Shown piece after piece: positions 44,708-53,820 of a stretch of DNA of 64,000 bases. Under the pieces are notes generated by a model. The model did no database searches, was not told the origin of the DNA, and saw nothing but the letters and a program-made list of their open reading frames with translations. The stretch covers positions 56,035-120,034 of the forward strand of contig JACQDV010000023.1 of assembly GCA_016200915.1 (NCBI GenBank). Direction: 5' to 3'. The position numbers and the translations under genes are program-made. Within the stretch, counting starts at the first letter, position 1, and each line of letters opens with the position of its first letter. Origin of the DNA: Sphingobacteriales bacterium (GTDB lineage Bacteria; Bacteroidota; Bacteroidia; Chitinophagales; Chitinophagaceae).

Positions 44708-45973
44708 ATGGTAGATGTTCTCCTGGGCCTCCAATGGGGCGACGAAGGAAAAGGGAAAATTGTTGATTATTTTGCTCCTGCTTATGATATGATTGCCCGT
44801 TTCCAGGGCGGACCTAATGCTGGTCATACTTTATATGTTGGTGGAAAGAAAGTAGTATTGCATCAAATACCTTCCGGCATATTTCATGAAGGCATTATTA
44901 ACCTTGTTGGTAATGGGGTAGTGCTGGATGCGGTTACTTTAAAAAGAGAATGCGATACGGTAAAATCTTTTGGAGTGGATGTTCGCAAAAATTTATTTAT
45001 TTCTGAACGTACTAATTTAATTCTTCCCACACACCGTGCATTGGATAAAGCGGCTGAACTGGCTAAAGGAAATGAAAAGATTGGTTCAACCTTAAAAGGT
45101 ATTGGCCCGGCTTATATGGATAAAACCGGTCGTAATGCTTTACGTGTAGGAGATTTGCTCGATAAAAATTTCACTACACAATACATTAAACTTCGCCTGA
45201 AGCATCAGAAATTATTAGACAGTTTGAATTTTCATGAAGATATCAATGCATGGGAAGAAGAGTTTTTTGAATGCATCGAATTCCTGCGTTCACTCAACAT
45301 TGTGAACGGAGAGTATTTCATCAATGAAAAAATATCTGCTGGTAAAAAAGTAATGGCAGAAGGTGCACAGGGAAGTATGCTCGATGTTGATTTTGGAACT
45401 TTCCCGTTTGTAACATCTTCCAATACTATTTCAGCAGGAGTATGTACAGGTTTGGGTGTGGCTCCGCAAAAGATTAAAGAAGTAATTGGTGTTACCAAAG
45501 CATACTGCACCCGTGTGGGTAGCGGTCCTTTCCCTACTGAGTTAGGTGATGAAACTGGTGAATTACTGCGTAAGATTGGCAATGAATTTGGGGCTACTAC
45601 CGGTCGCCCACGCCGCTGCGGCTGGATTGACCTGGTGGCATTGCGTTTTGCCTGCATGATAAATGGCGTTACTCAATTAGTAATGACAAAGACTGATGTA
45701 CTGGATTCATTCAGCGAATTAGAAGCTTGTACTGAATACTTAGTAAATGGAAAAGCGCAGAACAGCATTCCATTCCAGATGACAAGAGTGAATATTGAAC
45801 CGGTTTATAAAAAAATCAGCGGTTGGGAATCAGATATTACCACAACCAAGAGTTATGATGCCTTGCCAGAGAAGCTGAAGAGCTATATTGGCTTTATTAA
45901 TAATGAAGTTGGGGTGCCTGTTAAGTATATTTCAAACGGGCCAGACAGGGAACAAATAATTGAAGCGAAATAA
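44708..45973 (+). CDS. purA: Adenylosuccinate synthetase
   Basis: 421-aa GTP-dependent enzyme that converts IMP and aspartate to adenylosuccinate, the first committed step to AMP. Seen: the N-terminal P-loop LQWGDEGKGKIVD with catalytic Asp, GPNAGHT with catalytic His, the IMP-site segment GIGPAYMDKTGR, and the mobile aspartate loop region around TGRPRRCGW. At normal family length. Transcribed from its own -7 element; a plus-strand acidic-protein gene follows 88 bases on. Confidence 0.96.
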   Translation: MVDVLLGLQWGDEGKGKIVDYFAPAYDMIARFQGGPNAGHTLYVGGKKVVLHQIPSGIFHEGIINLVGNGVVLDAVTLKRECDTVKSFGVDVRKNLFISERTNLILPTHRALDKAAELAKGNEKIGSTLKGIGPAYMDKTGRNALRVGDLLDKNFTTQYIKLRLKHQKLLDSLNFHEDINAWEEEFFECIEFLRSLNIVNGEYFINEKISAGKKVMAEGAQGSMLDVDFGTFPFVTSSNTISAGVCTGLGVAPQKIKEVIGVTKAYCTRVGSGPFPTELGDETGELLRKIGNEFGATTGRPRRCGWIDLVALRFACMINGVTQLVMTKTDVLDSFSELEACTEYLVNGKAQNSIPFQMTRVNIEPVYKKISGWESDITTTKSYDALPEKLKSYIGFINNEVGVPVKYISNGPDREQIIEAK

Positions 45974-46061
45974 TTAATTTTACTTGCGGGAAAAATCTTG
46001 AAAAAAATTTGGCTAATTAAAAAACAGTTCGAAATTTTACCGTACAAAATCCCTGATAAAA

Positions 46062-46499
46062 ATGGCAGCAAAATCCGATAAAGGAAAAAAATCTGCATCT
46101 GAAAAAACCACAGATGAAACATCTTCACCTAAGGCATCTTCCAAACCAAAGAAACAAATGGAAGAGGATGATGATGACGAAGATTTGGAAGAGGAGGAAC
46201 CCGTGACAAAGAAAGGTAAAGCATCAAAGTCAAAAGCTGATAATGGTGATGATGACGATGATGATGACGCCGGGGAAGATGATGTGGATGATTGGGATAA
46301 ACCCGAAGAGGAAGATGACTGGGACCCCGACTTTGATGAGTTTGATGTTCCCAAATCAAAAGGTAAGAAAGCTGCAGGTGGTGGTGCTAAAAAATCAAAA
46401 GGTGGTGATGATGATTTTAAAGTAGATGATGAATTCAAAGACATGGGTGGTTTCTTTGATGAAGAAGGTGCTTATGAAGATGAGGATGATGATTTCTAA
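46062..46499 (+). CDS. Highly acidic, low-complexity protein
   Basis: 145 aa, about half Asp, Glu, Lys and Ser. A basic N-terminus (KSDKGKKSASEK) is followed by long acidic runs (EEDDDDEDLEEEE, DDDDDDDAGEDDVDDWD) and an ordered-looking tail with aromatics (FKDMGGFFDEEGAYEDE). Similar acidic proteins, often miscalled DNA primase or RpoE-delta-like, are common in Bacteroidota, but no function is established. It ends 3 bases before pabB, so the two could be co-transcribed. Probably intrinsically disordered. Confidence 0.7.
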   Translation: MAAKSDKGKKSASEKTTDETSSPKASSKPKKQMEEDDDDEDLEEEEPVTKKGKASKSKADNGDDDDDDDAGEDDVDDWDKPEEEDDWDPDFDEFDVPKSKGKKAAGGGAKKSKGGDDDFKVDDEFKDMGGFFDEEGAYEDEDDDF

Positions 46500-46502
46500 T
46501 AA

Positions 46503-47795
46503 ATGCAAGTGAAAAGAAATTTTCTTTCTTTCCCGATAGATAGTATTGAAATTTTTAAATCGCAAATGCTGAGCTGGATTAACCGGTTCAGCATTTGTTG
46601 TTTATTGGATAATCACCAGTATCAGTCTGACTATAATAGTTATGAATGTTTGGTTGGTGCCGGAGTATTAACTGTATATAAAGCTGATGCTGGCAATGCT
46701 ATTGATGGGTTACACAATTTTCAGCAACAGCATAAAGATTGGTTATTTGGTCATTTAAGTTACGACCTGAAGAATGAAACAGAAGGACTGACATCAAATC
46801 ATGCTGATGGAATAGGCTTTGATGATTTATTATTTTTTGTTCCGCAGTATGTGATTTGCTTATCAGGAGATAAAGTGGAGATTGGAACCTGTAATGATGA
46901 CCATCAAAAAGTTTTTGAAGAGATAAATGGTATAACAATAGATGAAAAAAATAAACATCAGATTAAGCAGGTTAAAAATCGTATTTCCAAACAGGAATAT
47001 ACTCAATCAATAAATGCTTTAAAGGCTCATATACTCAGGGGAGATTGTTATGAGATTAATTACTGCCAGGAATTTTATGCAGAAGAGTGTGTGATACAAC
47101 CGGAGTCAGTTTATCAATCGCTGAATAAAGTTTCACCTAATCCTTTTTCCTGCTATTATAAAGTAGATGATAAATATTTGATGTGCGCCAGTCCGGAACG
47201 GTATATTAAAAAGACCTGGAATAAAATTTTATCTCAGCCTATTAAAGGAACCTCTTCAAGAAACACTGCTGATAAAAAACTGGACGAGCAGAATAAGATT
47301 CAGTTGAAGCAGAGCGAAAAAGATAAATCGGAGAATGTGATGGTGGTGGATTTGGTACGGAATGATTTATCCAAAGTATGTAAAGAAGGAACAGTGAATG
47401 TGGATGAATTGTTTGGTGTATATACGTACCCGCAGGTGCACCAGATGATTTCAACAGTGAGTGGTGAGTTGAAAGAAAATATTTCATTTGCAGAAATTAT
47501 TCGTTCTACTTTTCCAATGGGTTCCATGACGGGTGCGCCTAAGAGAAAAGTACTGCAGTTGATTGAGCAATATGAAAAAACAAAAAGAGGCTTATTTTCC
47601 GGTGCTGTTGGTTATGTAAGCCCTGATGGAAATTTTGATTTTAATGTAGTGATAAGAAGTATTCTTTATAATGCTTCTTCAAAATATCTTTCCTATCAAA
47701 CGGGTTCGGGCATTACTTTTTATTGTGATGCAGAAAAAGAATATGAAGAATGTTTGTTGAAAGCAAAAGCGATTGAGCAGGTGCTGGGTGTATGA
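46503..47795 (+). CDS. pabB: Aminodeoxychorismate synthase component I (PabB)
   Basis: 430-aa chorismate-binding enzyme. Seen: C-terminal chorismate domain with KAHILRGDCYEINYCQEF, the PIKGTSSRN motif (Lys here marks PabB rather than anthranilate synthase, which has Ala), MVVDLVRNDLSKVC, and STFPMGSMTGAPKRK. It makes aminodeoxychorismate, the precursor of p-aminobenzoate and folate, with a PabA partner that is not in the window. The N-terminal 150 residues are poorly conserved, as is usual. It ends in a UUCG-capped hairpin facing the transglycosylase gene. Confidence 0.9.
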   Translation: MQVKRNFLSFPIDSIEIFKSQMLSWINRFSICCLLDNHQYQSDYNSYECLVGAGVLTVYKADAGNAIDGLHNFQQQHKDWLFGHLSYDLKNETEGLTSNHADGIGFDDLLFFVPQYVICLSGDKVEIGTCNDDHQKVFEEINGITIDEKNKHQIKQVKNRISKQEYTQSINALKAHILRGDCYEINYCQEFYAEECVIQPESVYQSLNKVSPNPFSCYYKVDDKYLMCASPERYIKKTWNKILSQPIKGTSSRNTADKKLDEQNKIQLKQSEKDKSENVMVVDLVRNDLSKVCKEGTVNVDELFGVYTYPQVHQMISTVSGELKENISFAEIIRSTFPMGSMTGAPKRKVLQLIEQYEKTKRGLFSGAVGYVSPDGNFDFNVVIRSILYNASSKYLSYQTGSGITFYCDAEKEYEECLLKAKAIEQVLGV

Positions 47796-47797
47796 GA

Positions 47798-47833
47798 AAG
47801 AGGTGACACCTTTTTCGAAAGGTGCCACCTCTT
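47798..47833. terminator. Hairpin with TTCG tetraloop between convergent genes
   Basis: Stem AAGAGGTG, one mismatch, CACCTTT, capped by TTCG, then the complementary arm. No T run on the plus strand after it, so terminator strength is uncertain. Confidence 0.6.
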
Positions 47834-47837
47834 GAAG

Positions 47838-48902
47838 CTAATTTTTCTTTGCAGGTTTTTTGGATTGTTCTAACCTTTCTAATTTCGGATAAATTGTTTT
47901 CATTCCTTCTTCACCATAAAAATTTACCAGTAGTTGAACAGATTCGTTGAGGATGGCGTTTTTATTAGCAATAAAAACTTTCATTTTTTCTTTAGGCAAT
48001 CGTAAATCATAACTGTTGGAAGCACTGGCAATACCTGCATCAAAACCTGGATTCAGTTCATTGAACTTATTCATATCCATCAGCAGGTTCTTGGCAATTA
48101 CAACGGAACTATAGCGGCCAGTGACGGTTAATTTATCTAGGGTGGGGTCTTCTTTAACGGCCGTACTCAAGGTATCAATTTTAGCTTTTCCATCATTCAC
48201 TGTTGTTGTTATTCCCCCCTTGCCTTCCATTATATAATGTGTGGCAATAAATTTTTTTACATGCTCTCTTGATTCAGCTGGTAGATAATATTGGAGTTTC
48301 CAGAAATCTCTGCTGCCAGCTTTTTTAATAGCTGAATAAACATTAGCGGGTCCACCATTGTAAGCTGCTACCACCAGTAACCAATCATTTAAATCTTTAT
48401 ACAGGTTATTGAGATATTTAGCTGCAGCATGAGTACTTTTATAATAATCCACCCGTTCATCCACCCAGCGATTTACATTTAGCCCATATTCCCTTGCTGT
48501 GTATGGCATAAACTGCCAGGGACCTCTGGCGCCTACCCATGATTCAGCGTAGTTCTTCAAATTACTTTCTATAACCGCCAGGTATTTTAATTCTTTGGGT
48601 AATCGGTATTGTGTCAGTACATTTTCAATCATCAGGAAATAGGGAAGCCCCCATCCTTTCATTTTCTCCAGGCCCTTCTGATGAACTTTTATATAGTCTT
48701 GTACGAAATCCCATGCCAATGGATGCAGTTGAGTTTTGTAATCTGAACCTTGATTAAACGTTTCTGATTTGAATAAAGAAGAGAAACCATATTTGGCGAC
48801 ATTCGCACTAAGTGGCGTGGTATCCTGTGCAGGTTGGGCTGAAACATTAGATGTAACAGCAAGTGAAGTGATAAAGCATCCTAACAATAAAAGTTGTTTC
48901 AT
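47838..48902 (-). CDS. Membrane-bound or periplasmic lytic transglycosylase (MltD/Slt-like)
   Basis: About 354 aa. Cleaves the beta-1,4 bond of peptidoglycan with 1,6-anhydro-muramic acid formation. Seen: a signal peptide (KQLLLLGCFITSLAVTS), then the Slt70-like catalytic domain (about residues 90-240) with the catalytic Glu in YLAVIESNLKNYAES and GARGPWQFMPYTAREYGL, NAYNGG-type segment AAYNGGPANVYSAIKKAG, and a C-terminal degenerate LysM-like region (about 270-325). I chose the ATG at 48902; a Met is present at 48908 as well. It lies just after gatA with a 32-base gap to that stop. Confidence 0.88.
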   Translation of the reverse strand: MKQLLLLGCFITSLAVTSNVSAQPAQDTTPLSANVAKYGFSSLFKSETFNQGSDYKTQLHPLAWDFVQDYIKVHQKGLEKMKGWGLPYFLMIENVLTQYRLPKELKYLAVIESNLKNYAESWVGARGPWQFMPYTAREYGLNVNRWVDERVDYYKSTHAAAKYLNNLYKDLNDWLLVVAAYNGGPANVYSAIKKAGSRDFWKLQYYLPAESREHVKKFIATHYIMEGKGGITTTVNDGKAKIDTLSTAVKEDPTLDKLTVTGRYSSVVIAKNLLMDMNKFNELNPGFDAGIASASNSYDLRLPKEKMKVFIANKNAILNESVQLLVNFYGEEGMKTIYPKLERLEQSKKPAKKN

Positions 48903-48934
48903 CTGCATCAGAAATTTAATAAGCCACAAGCTGT

Positions 48935-50377
48935 TTAGTTCACTTTATATTGTTGCATCAGCTGATGCGAAAGTTGCAGCAAAGATAACTCATCAAACCT
49001 TTTGGTCATAACCTGCAGACCAAAAGGCATGTTATTGGAATGTTTAAATAATGGAATAGAAATACCCGGAATGCCTACAAGATTAGCGAATACCGTATAA
49101 ATATCAGCAATATACATGGCAATCGGGTCATCCATCTTTTCTCCAATCTTGAAAGCGGTGGTTGGCACTGTTGGCATTATGATAGCATCATAATTTTTAA
49201 ACACTTCATTTGTTTTTTGTACCAGTAATTGTCTTACTTGTTGTGCCTTGGTAAAGTAAGCATCATAATAACCGGCACTCAATACAAAAGTACCAAGCAT
49301 AATGCGGCGTTTTACCTCTTTACCAAAGCCATGTGAACGGGTTTGTTTATAAAACTCAACTAAGTCAACTTTTTTATCAGCTGTACGATAGCCATATTTA
49401 ACACCATCAAATCTCGATAAGTTAGAAGATGCTTCAGCAGTAGTGAGTACATAATAAGCAGGAACGATATAATCAATATATTCAAATCCTACCGGTTTAA
49501 CTATATGTCCATCCGTTTGTAGTTGCTCAACAAAACCTTTAATTTGATGGCTGATTTCTTTATCCAACCCCGGATGGTCTAATGCTTCATTGAAATAAGC
49601 AATTTTATATTTCTTATTATCAGTAATTAATTGGTTAGAATAATTTTCAACTGGCAAGGACGAAACAGTGCTGTCAAAATCATCTGCGCCAGAAATCACT
49701 TCTAAAACTTTGGCAACATCGGGGATGTTATTTCCAAACACACCTATCTGGTCAAAAGAAGAAGCATATGCTATTAATCCATACCTGGATATTCTTCCAT
49801 AAGTTGGTTTTAATCCAACAATACCACAAAAATCCGCCGGCTGACGGACAGAGCCACCGGTATCACTGCCCAAACTCACCATACATAAGCCGGCTTGTAC
49901 TGCAACTGCTGAACCGCCAGAAGAACCGCCCGGTACTCTTGTTTCATCCAATGCGTTCAACACATTTCCATAAGATGAGTTTTCGTTAGTGGAACCCATG
50001 GCAAATTCATCACAGTTAAGGTTGCCGATAATGATGGCCTCTTCCTCCAGTAATTTTTGAATAGCGGTAGCTGAGTAAATAGATTGAAACCCTTTTAAAA
50101 TATTAGAGGAAGCAGAAACTTCATGCCCTTTGTAACAGATAACATCTTTAATTCCTATAACTACACCATGTAATTTGCCACTGGCTTCTCCTTTTTTTCT
50201 TTTATCATCCAAAGCCTTTGCTTTTTGCAAAGCTTCTTCTGCAAACACTTTAATAAATGCATTCAGGTTTTTTCTTTTATTAATTTCTCCCAGATAGAAA
50301 TTAACAGCATCTGTACAGGTTATTGCTCCTGTATTCAATTGCTGATGATATACTTCTACTGAACTAAAAGAAAACAT
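48935..50377 (-). CDS. gatA: Asp-tRNA(Asn)/Glu-tRNA(Gln) amidotransferase subunit A
   Basis: 480-aa amidase-signature subunit of the GatCAB transamidase that corrects Asp-tRNA(Asn) and Glu-tRNA(Gln). Seen: catalytic Lys in VIGIKDVICYKG, cis-Ser in VSLGSDTGGSVRQPA, and the Ser nucleophile region in VPGGSSGGSAVAV. Length is normal. gatB and gatC are not adjacent, as in many Bacteroidota where they are dispersed. The downstream lytic transglycosylase may share its transcript; the genes are not functionally linked. Confidence 0.94.
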   Translation of the reverse strand: MFSFSSVEVYHQQLNTGAITCTDAVNFYLGEINKRKNLNAFIKVFAEEALQKAKALDDKRKKGEASGKLHGVVIGIKDVICYKGHEVSASSNILKGFQSIYSATAIQKLLEEEAIIIGNLNCDEFAMGSTNENSSYGNVLNALDETRVPGGSSGGSAVAVQAGLCMVSLGSDTGGSVRQPADFCGIVGLKPTYGRISRYGLIAYASSFDQIGVFGNNIPDVAKVLEVISGADDFDSTVSSLPVENYSNQLITDNKKYKIAYFNEALDHPGLDKEISHQIKGFVEQLQTDGHIVKPVGFEYIDYIVPAYYVLTTAEASSNLSRFDGVKYGYRTADKKVDLVEFYKQTRSHGFGKEVKRRIMLGTFVLSAGYYDAYFTKAQQVRQLLVQKTNEVFKNYDAIIMPTVPTTAFKIGEKMDDPIAMYIADIYTVFANLVGIPGISIPLFKHSNNMPFGLQVMTKRFDELSLLQLSHQLMQQYKVN

Positions 50378-50477
50378 TAAGAGGGTTGTCTATTTAAAAA
50401 TTCGGCCAAAGAACAATCATGTTTATGACTGCGCTTCAGCCGAAAATAAGTTATAAAAATCGTTTTACCGAAACCGG

Positions 50478-50738
50478 TTATTGAGCAGCGTTCTTTTCTT
50501 CCAACTGTTGTTTTAAACGTTTAATTTCTTCGTCTTTATCTTTTTCAGTCATACCGGTTTCAATTTCTTTTTTTACATTTTCCTTTGCATCATTAAACTC
50601 ACGGATACCTTTACCGATACCACGCATAAACTCAGGGATTTTTTTGCCGCCAAACAATACAAGAACTGCTACTACGATGATAATCCATTCCCAACCGGTG
50701 GGGGCGCCAATTAACAGCAAACTATCAGATGAAAACAT
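50478..50738 (-). CDS. tatA: Twin-arginine translocase subunit TatA
   Basis: 86-aa pore-forming subunit of the Tat system, which exports folded proteins. Seen: an N-terminal membrane helix (WEWIIIVVAVLVLFGG), the hinge FGGKKIPEF, an amphipathic helix (MRGIGKGIREFNDAKEN) and a charged tail rich in Lys/Glu that is likely coiled coil (IKRLKQQLEEKN). Single gene here; tatC is not in the window. Its own -7 element is at 50764. Confidence 0.93.
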   Translation of the reverse strand: MFSSDSLLLIGAPTGWEWIIIVVAVLVLFGGKKIPEFMRGIGKGIREFNDAKENVKKEIETGMTEKDKDEEIKRLKQQLEEKNAAQ

Positions 50739-50763
50739 GTTGTATAATAATTTAAGTGAGGAG

Positions 50764-50771
50764 CAAAGGTA
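50764..50771 (-). promoter_or_regulatory. -7 promoter element for tatA (TACCTTTG on minus)
   Basis: Exact TAnnTTTG match 25 bases before the tatA start. Confidence 0.5.
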
Positions 50772-50854
50772 AAGCTTAATTCATTTACTTTTTATAAAAA
50801 GAAAATGAATTACACTCTCTTTAACCTGCTAATAACTAAATGAAAAAATGAAAT

Positions 50855-50974
50855 TTATCTGAGGTGCCATCCACATCTTCCCTTACCATTAGCAGCCTGC
50901 TGAATGGTAACACTGCGATTACAGGATGTTGCTACAAAAGCCAAAATAATTAATGCTGCAAGAACCTTTTTCAT
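50855..50974 (-). CDS. Small predicted lipoprotein, 39 aa
   Basis: ATG to TAA. Seen: a lipoprotein signal peptide with lipobox LAFVATSC, then only about 22 mature residues (NRSVTIQQAANGKGRCGWH, LR). Small lipoproteins of this size are known in Bacteroidota envelopes, where surface export needs a lipoprotein signal after Cys (S-[D/E]3-like), which is not present. A second Cys could pair or bind metal. It is not a shadow of another gene. Its own -7 element lies at 51058. Confidence 0.55.
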   Translation of the reverse strand: MKKVLAALIILAFVATSCNRSVTIQQAANGKGRCGWHLR

Positions 50975-51057
50975 TTGAGTAATTTTTAAAGTTCGCAAGG
51001 GGTAAGGGTTCTTTCAACGGACGGAAAATATTGAAATGGCTTTCGTAGGGAGGGATG

Positions 51058-51065
51058 CAAATATA
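51058..51065 (-). promoter_or_regulatory. -7 promoter element for the small lipoprotein (TATATTTG on minus)
   Basis: Exact TAnnTTTG match about 83 bases before the lipoprotein start. Confidence 0.4.
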
Positions 51066-51109
51066 AGCTTCAAATTCGGATTATAAAAGACAAAAATTGA
51101 ACCAAAAAG

Positions 51110-51134
51110 AAAGGGAACCCGCCGGATTCCCTTT
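51110..51134 (-). terminator. Terminator after rplS
   Basis: AAAGGGAA/TTCCCTTT stem on the minus strand, followed by a CTTTTTGG tail. Confidence 0.7.
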
Positions 51135-51156
51135 AAAATATCTTAAAACTTGAAAA

Positions 51157-51519
51157 TTAAGCTTCAACAGCCATACGTTTTTCCTTAATTCTTGCACTTT
51201 TACCACTACGGTTACGCAGGTAAAAGAGTTTAGAACGGCGAACACGACCTGATTTATTCAATTCAATTGAGTCAATGTTAGGAGAGTAAAAAGGGAAGGT
51301 TCTTTCCACACCTACGCTATCACTCATTTTACGTACAGTAAAAGTAGCGGTAGCTCCCTGTCCCTGGCGTTTAATCACATCACCACGGAAACCCTGGATA
51401 CGTTCTTTACCACCTTCAATGATTTTATAATGTACAGTGATATTATCACCCGCTTTAAACTTGGGGAATTCTTTTTTTGCTGTCAATTGCTCGTGTACAA
51501 AAGCTACGGCTGCGTTCAT
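51157..51519 (-). CDS. rplS: Ribosomal protein L19
   Basis: 120-aa 50S subunit protein at the 30S/50S interface. Seen: FKAGDNITVHYKIIEGGKERIQ, FRGDVIKRQGQG, FTVRKMSDSVGVERTFPFYSPNID and the C-terminal KLFYLRNRSGKSARIKEK, all standard L19. I chose the ATG at 51519 (MNAAVAF) rather than upstream codons, which lie within a 5' leader that carries the -7 element. Alone on its transcript: a terminator follows and another precedes it after rny. Confidence 0.95.
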   Translation of the reverse strand: MNAAVAFVHEQLTAKKEFPKFKAGDNITVHYKIIEGGKERIQGFRGDVIKRQGQGATATFTVRKMSDSVGVERTFPFYSPNIDSIELNKSGRVRRSKLFYLRNRSGKSARIKEKRMAVEA

Positions 51520-51540
51520 GACTTTAAAATTTAAGGAGTG

Positions 51541-51548
51541 CAAAGGTA
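51541..51548 (-). promoter_or_regulatory. -7 promoter element for rplS (TACCTTTG on minus)
   Basis: Exact TAnnTTTG match 21 bases before the rplS start. Confidence 0.55.
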
Positions 51549-51607
51549 ATGGCGTAAAGCCTATTTGCCAAATTATAGAGATAAATATTTGCCTCTTCTT
51601 TAAAATT

Positions 51608-51643
51608 ATAAGGGCAAGTTCAGTTGTACCAACCTGCCCTTAT
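51608..51643 (-). terminator. Terminator after rny
   Basis: 9-bp ATAAGGGCA/TGCCCTTAT stem on minus, loop closed by a second short GTT/AAC stem, followed by AATTTT. Confidence 0.65.
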
Positions 51644-51662
51644 GAAATATTAAGTTTAATTG

Positions 51663-53228
51663 TTACCTCGCTACGTTTACTGCTCTCTTTTCACGGATAA
51701 CCGTTACTTTTATCTGACCTGGATAAACCATATCGGTTTGTATTTTTTGGGCGATGTCGAAAGAAAGCTTGTCACTGTCCATATCGGTTACTTTATCAGC
51801 TTCCACAATTACCCTCAACTCACGACCTGCCTGAATAGCATAGGCTTTTTCAACTCCCTGGTAAGCCAACGCTAAATTTTCCAGGTCTTTGATACGTTGC
51901 AGGTATTGCTGCATAATTTCTCTACGGGCACCGGGTCTTGCACCACTGATGGCATCACAAGCCTGAACTATAGGAGAGATTACATACTGCATTTCCATCT
52001 CATCATGGTGAGCTCCAATTGCATTAACTACGGCTGGATTTTCACCATATTTTTCAGCCAGTTTGGCTCCTAATAAGGCATGGCTTAATTCAGTTTCCTC
52101 ATCGGGAACTTTTCCAATATCATGTAATAGACCAGCACGTTTTGCCAGTTTGGGGTTCATGCCTAATTCACTCGCCATGATGCCACAAAGATTGGCTACT
52201 TCACGGCTGTGCATGAGCAGGTTTTGCCCGTATGAAGAGCGGAAACGCATTTTACCTACAATACGAACTAACTCTTTATGTAAACCATGAATGCCGAGTT
52301 CAATTACTGTTCTTTCACCAATTTCTATTACCTGGTCTTCTAATTGCTTGCGGGTTTTTTCCACCACTTCCTCAATACGGGCAGGGTGAATACGGCCATC
52401 TGCAACGAGGCGCTGTAAACTTAAACGGGCAATTTCACGTCGAAGTGGGTCAAAGGAAGAAAGAACGATTGCTTCCGGAGTATCATCTACTACTAAATCA
52501 ACGCCGGTAGCGGCTTCAATAGCACGAATATTACGACCCTCACGACCGATAATCTGTCCTTTTATTTCATCGCTTTCGAGGTTGAAAACAGTTACGGTGT
52601 TTTCAATTGTTTGCTCTGCGGCAGTACGCTGTATAGTTTGGATAACAATTTTACGGGCGTCTTTAGCGGCCTTTTGTTTAGCATCTTCAATAATTTCCTG
52701 TTGTAATGCCAGTGCCTGTGTGTGAGCTTCCTGTTTGAGGCTTTCTATCAATTGAGCTTTTGCTTCTTCAGCAGAAAGACCGGCAATTTTTTCAAGGCGG
52801 CGGATGTGTTCTTCCTGGTGTTTTTCCAGTTCGGTCCGCTTTAAGTTAACCACTTCAATCTGGCGATTGAGGTTTTCTTTGATCGCTTCATTTTCTTTCA
52901 CCTGTTTATCCAGGCTCTCCATCTTTTGATTGATGGATTGCTCTTTTTGCTTAATGCGGTTTTCAGATTCGCCCAGTTTACGGTTGCGATCCAATACATC
53001 CTTATCATGTTCAGCTTTTAATTGAACAAATTTTTCCTTGGCTTCAAGGAGTTTTTCCTTTTTAAGGGTTTCGGCCTGTGTTTGGGCGTCTCCAATAATT
53101 CTCCGGGATTGTTCTTCTGCTTCTGCTACCTGCTTTTTGGTATTCTTGGCGAAAATGAATTTACCCGCCACTATCCCGACGATGAGGGCAATTCCACCAA
53201 TTATATAAGCTAATAAGTTGGGTTCCAT
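51663..53228 (-). CDS. rny: Ribonuclease Y
   Basis: 521-aa membrane-anchored endoribonuclease that starts decay of many mRNAs. Seen: an N-terminal membrane helix ([20 protein letters not shown]), a long coiled coil (about residues 30-200), KH domain ([25 protein letters not shown]) and HD domain ([13 protein letters not shown], then HHDEME). Length and order are standard. Lies between zapA upstream and rplS downstream; a terminator separates it from rplS. Confidence 0.95.
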   Translation of the reverse strand: MEPNLLAYIIGGIALIVGIVAGKFIFAKNTKKQVAEAEEQSRRIIGDAQTQAETLKKEKLLEAKEKFVQLKAEHDKDVLDRNRKLGESENRIKQKEQSINQKMESLDKQVKENEAIKENLNRQIEVVNLKRTELEKHQEEHIRRLEKIAGLSAEEAKAQLIESLKQEAHTQALALQQEIIEDAKQKAAKDARKIVIQTIQRTAAEQTIENTVTVFNLESDEIKGQIIGREGRNIRAIEAATGVDLVVDDTPEAIVLSSFDPLRREIARLSLQRLVADGRIHPARIEEVVEKTRKQLEDQVIEIGERTVIELGIHGLHKELVRIVGKMRFRSSYGQNLLMHSREVANLCGIMASELGMNPKLAKRAGLLHDIGKVPDEETELSHALLGAKLAEKYGENPAVVNAIGAHHDEMEMQYVISPIVQACDAISGARPGARREIMQQYLQRIKDLENLALAYQGVEKAYAIQAGRELRVIVEADKVTDMDSDKLSFDIAQKIQTDMVYPGQIKVTVIREKRAVNVAR

Positions 53229-53386
53229 TGTTTCTAAACAGTTTATTTTTTCCTGATATAATGTGCAATCTCTCTATATGGCTCTTTTCCATGAGTGAGA
53301 CGTTAGTTGGCGAAAATACGAAATTAGTCTGCTAAATCCTTGTTTGGATGGGAATTATGACCAAAAATTTCAATACAATAAGTTAA

Positions 53387-53674
53387 TTAAACCAGTTTGT
53401 CTAATTGTGCTTCGAGCTTATTAAGCGAATCTATGATGGATGCATCGTCAATATCTGTCCCATTTTTATTTTCCGCCGCCTGTGTAGCATACCAGATAAG
53501 TACCATTGAGATATAGTCCTGCATGTCCTTTCCTGCAAAGTTTGTTTTGAACTCAACGATCTTAGCGTTGATGATCTTAATGGTCTTTCTCACTAACTCT
53601 TCATCGTTGGGACTAACTTTAACCCGGTAAGTCCGGTCACCAATTACAATATTTATAGGTATTAGCTCTTGCAT
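53387..53674 (-). CDS. zapA: Cell division protein ZapA
   Basis: 95-aa FtsZ-associated protein that cross-links FtsZ filaments. Seen: an N-terminal beta/alpha globular domain (PINIVIGDRTYRVKVSPNDEE) and a C-terminal coiled-coil helix (LNKLEAQLDKL), as in the family. It sits between a coiled-coil gene and rny, in the order pheT - coiled coil - zapA - rny. Promoter not obvious. Confidence 0.9.
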   Translation of the reverse strand: MQELIPINIVIGDRTYRVKVSPNDEELVRKTIKIINAKIVEFKTNFAGKDMQDYISMVLIWYATQAAENKNGTDIDDASIIDSLNKLEAQLDKLV

Positions 53675-53820
53675 ATATCAAAATCGTTTTCTACCTTACG
53701 CATCCCATTAAAAATAACCTTTTCGCACTAACCCAAATTAAGTAAGTTTTTTAATAATCCGCCTGTTTAAATCAAAACCTTTCGGAGATCACCGCAAAAC
53801 TAACTGCTTAAATTGAAACC

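Noticed and set aside
46037..46444. Ser-rich 135-aa frame on the minus strand opposite the acidic protein
   Set aside because: It is the antisense of Asp/Glu codon runs, giving artificial Ser stretches; no start context.
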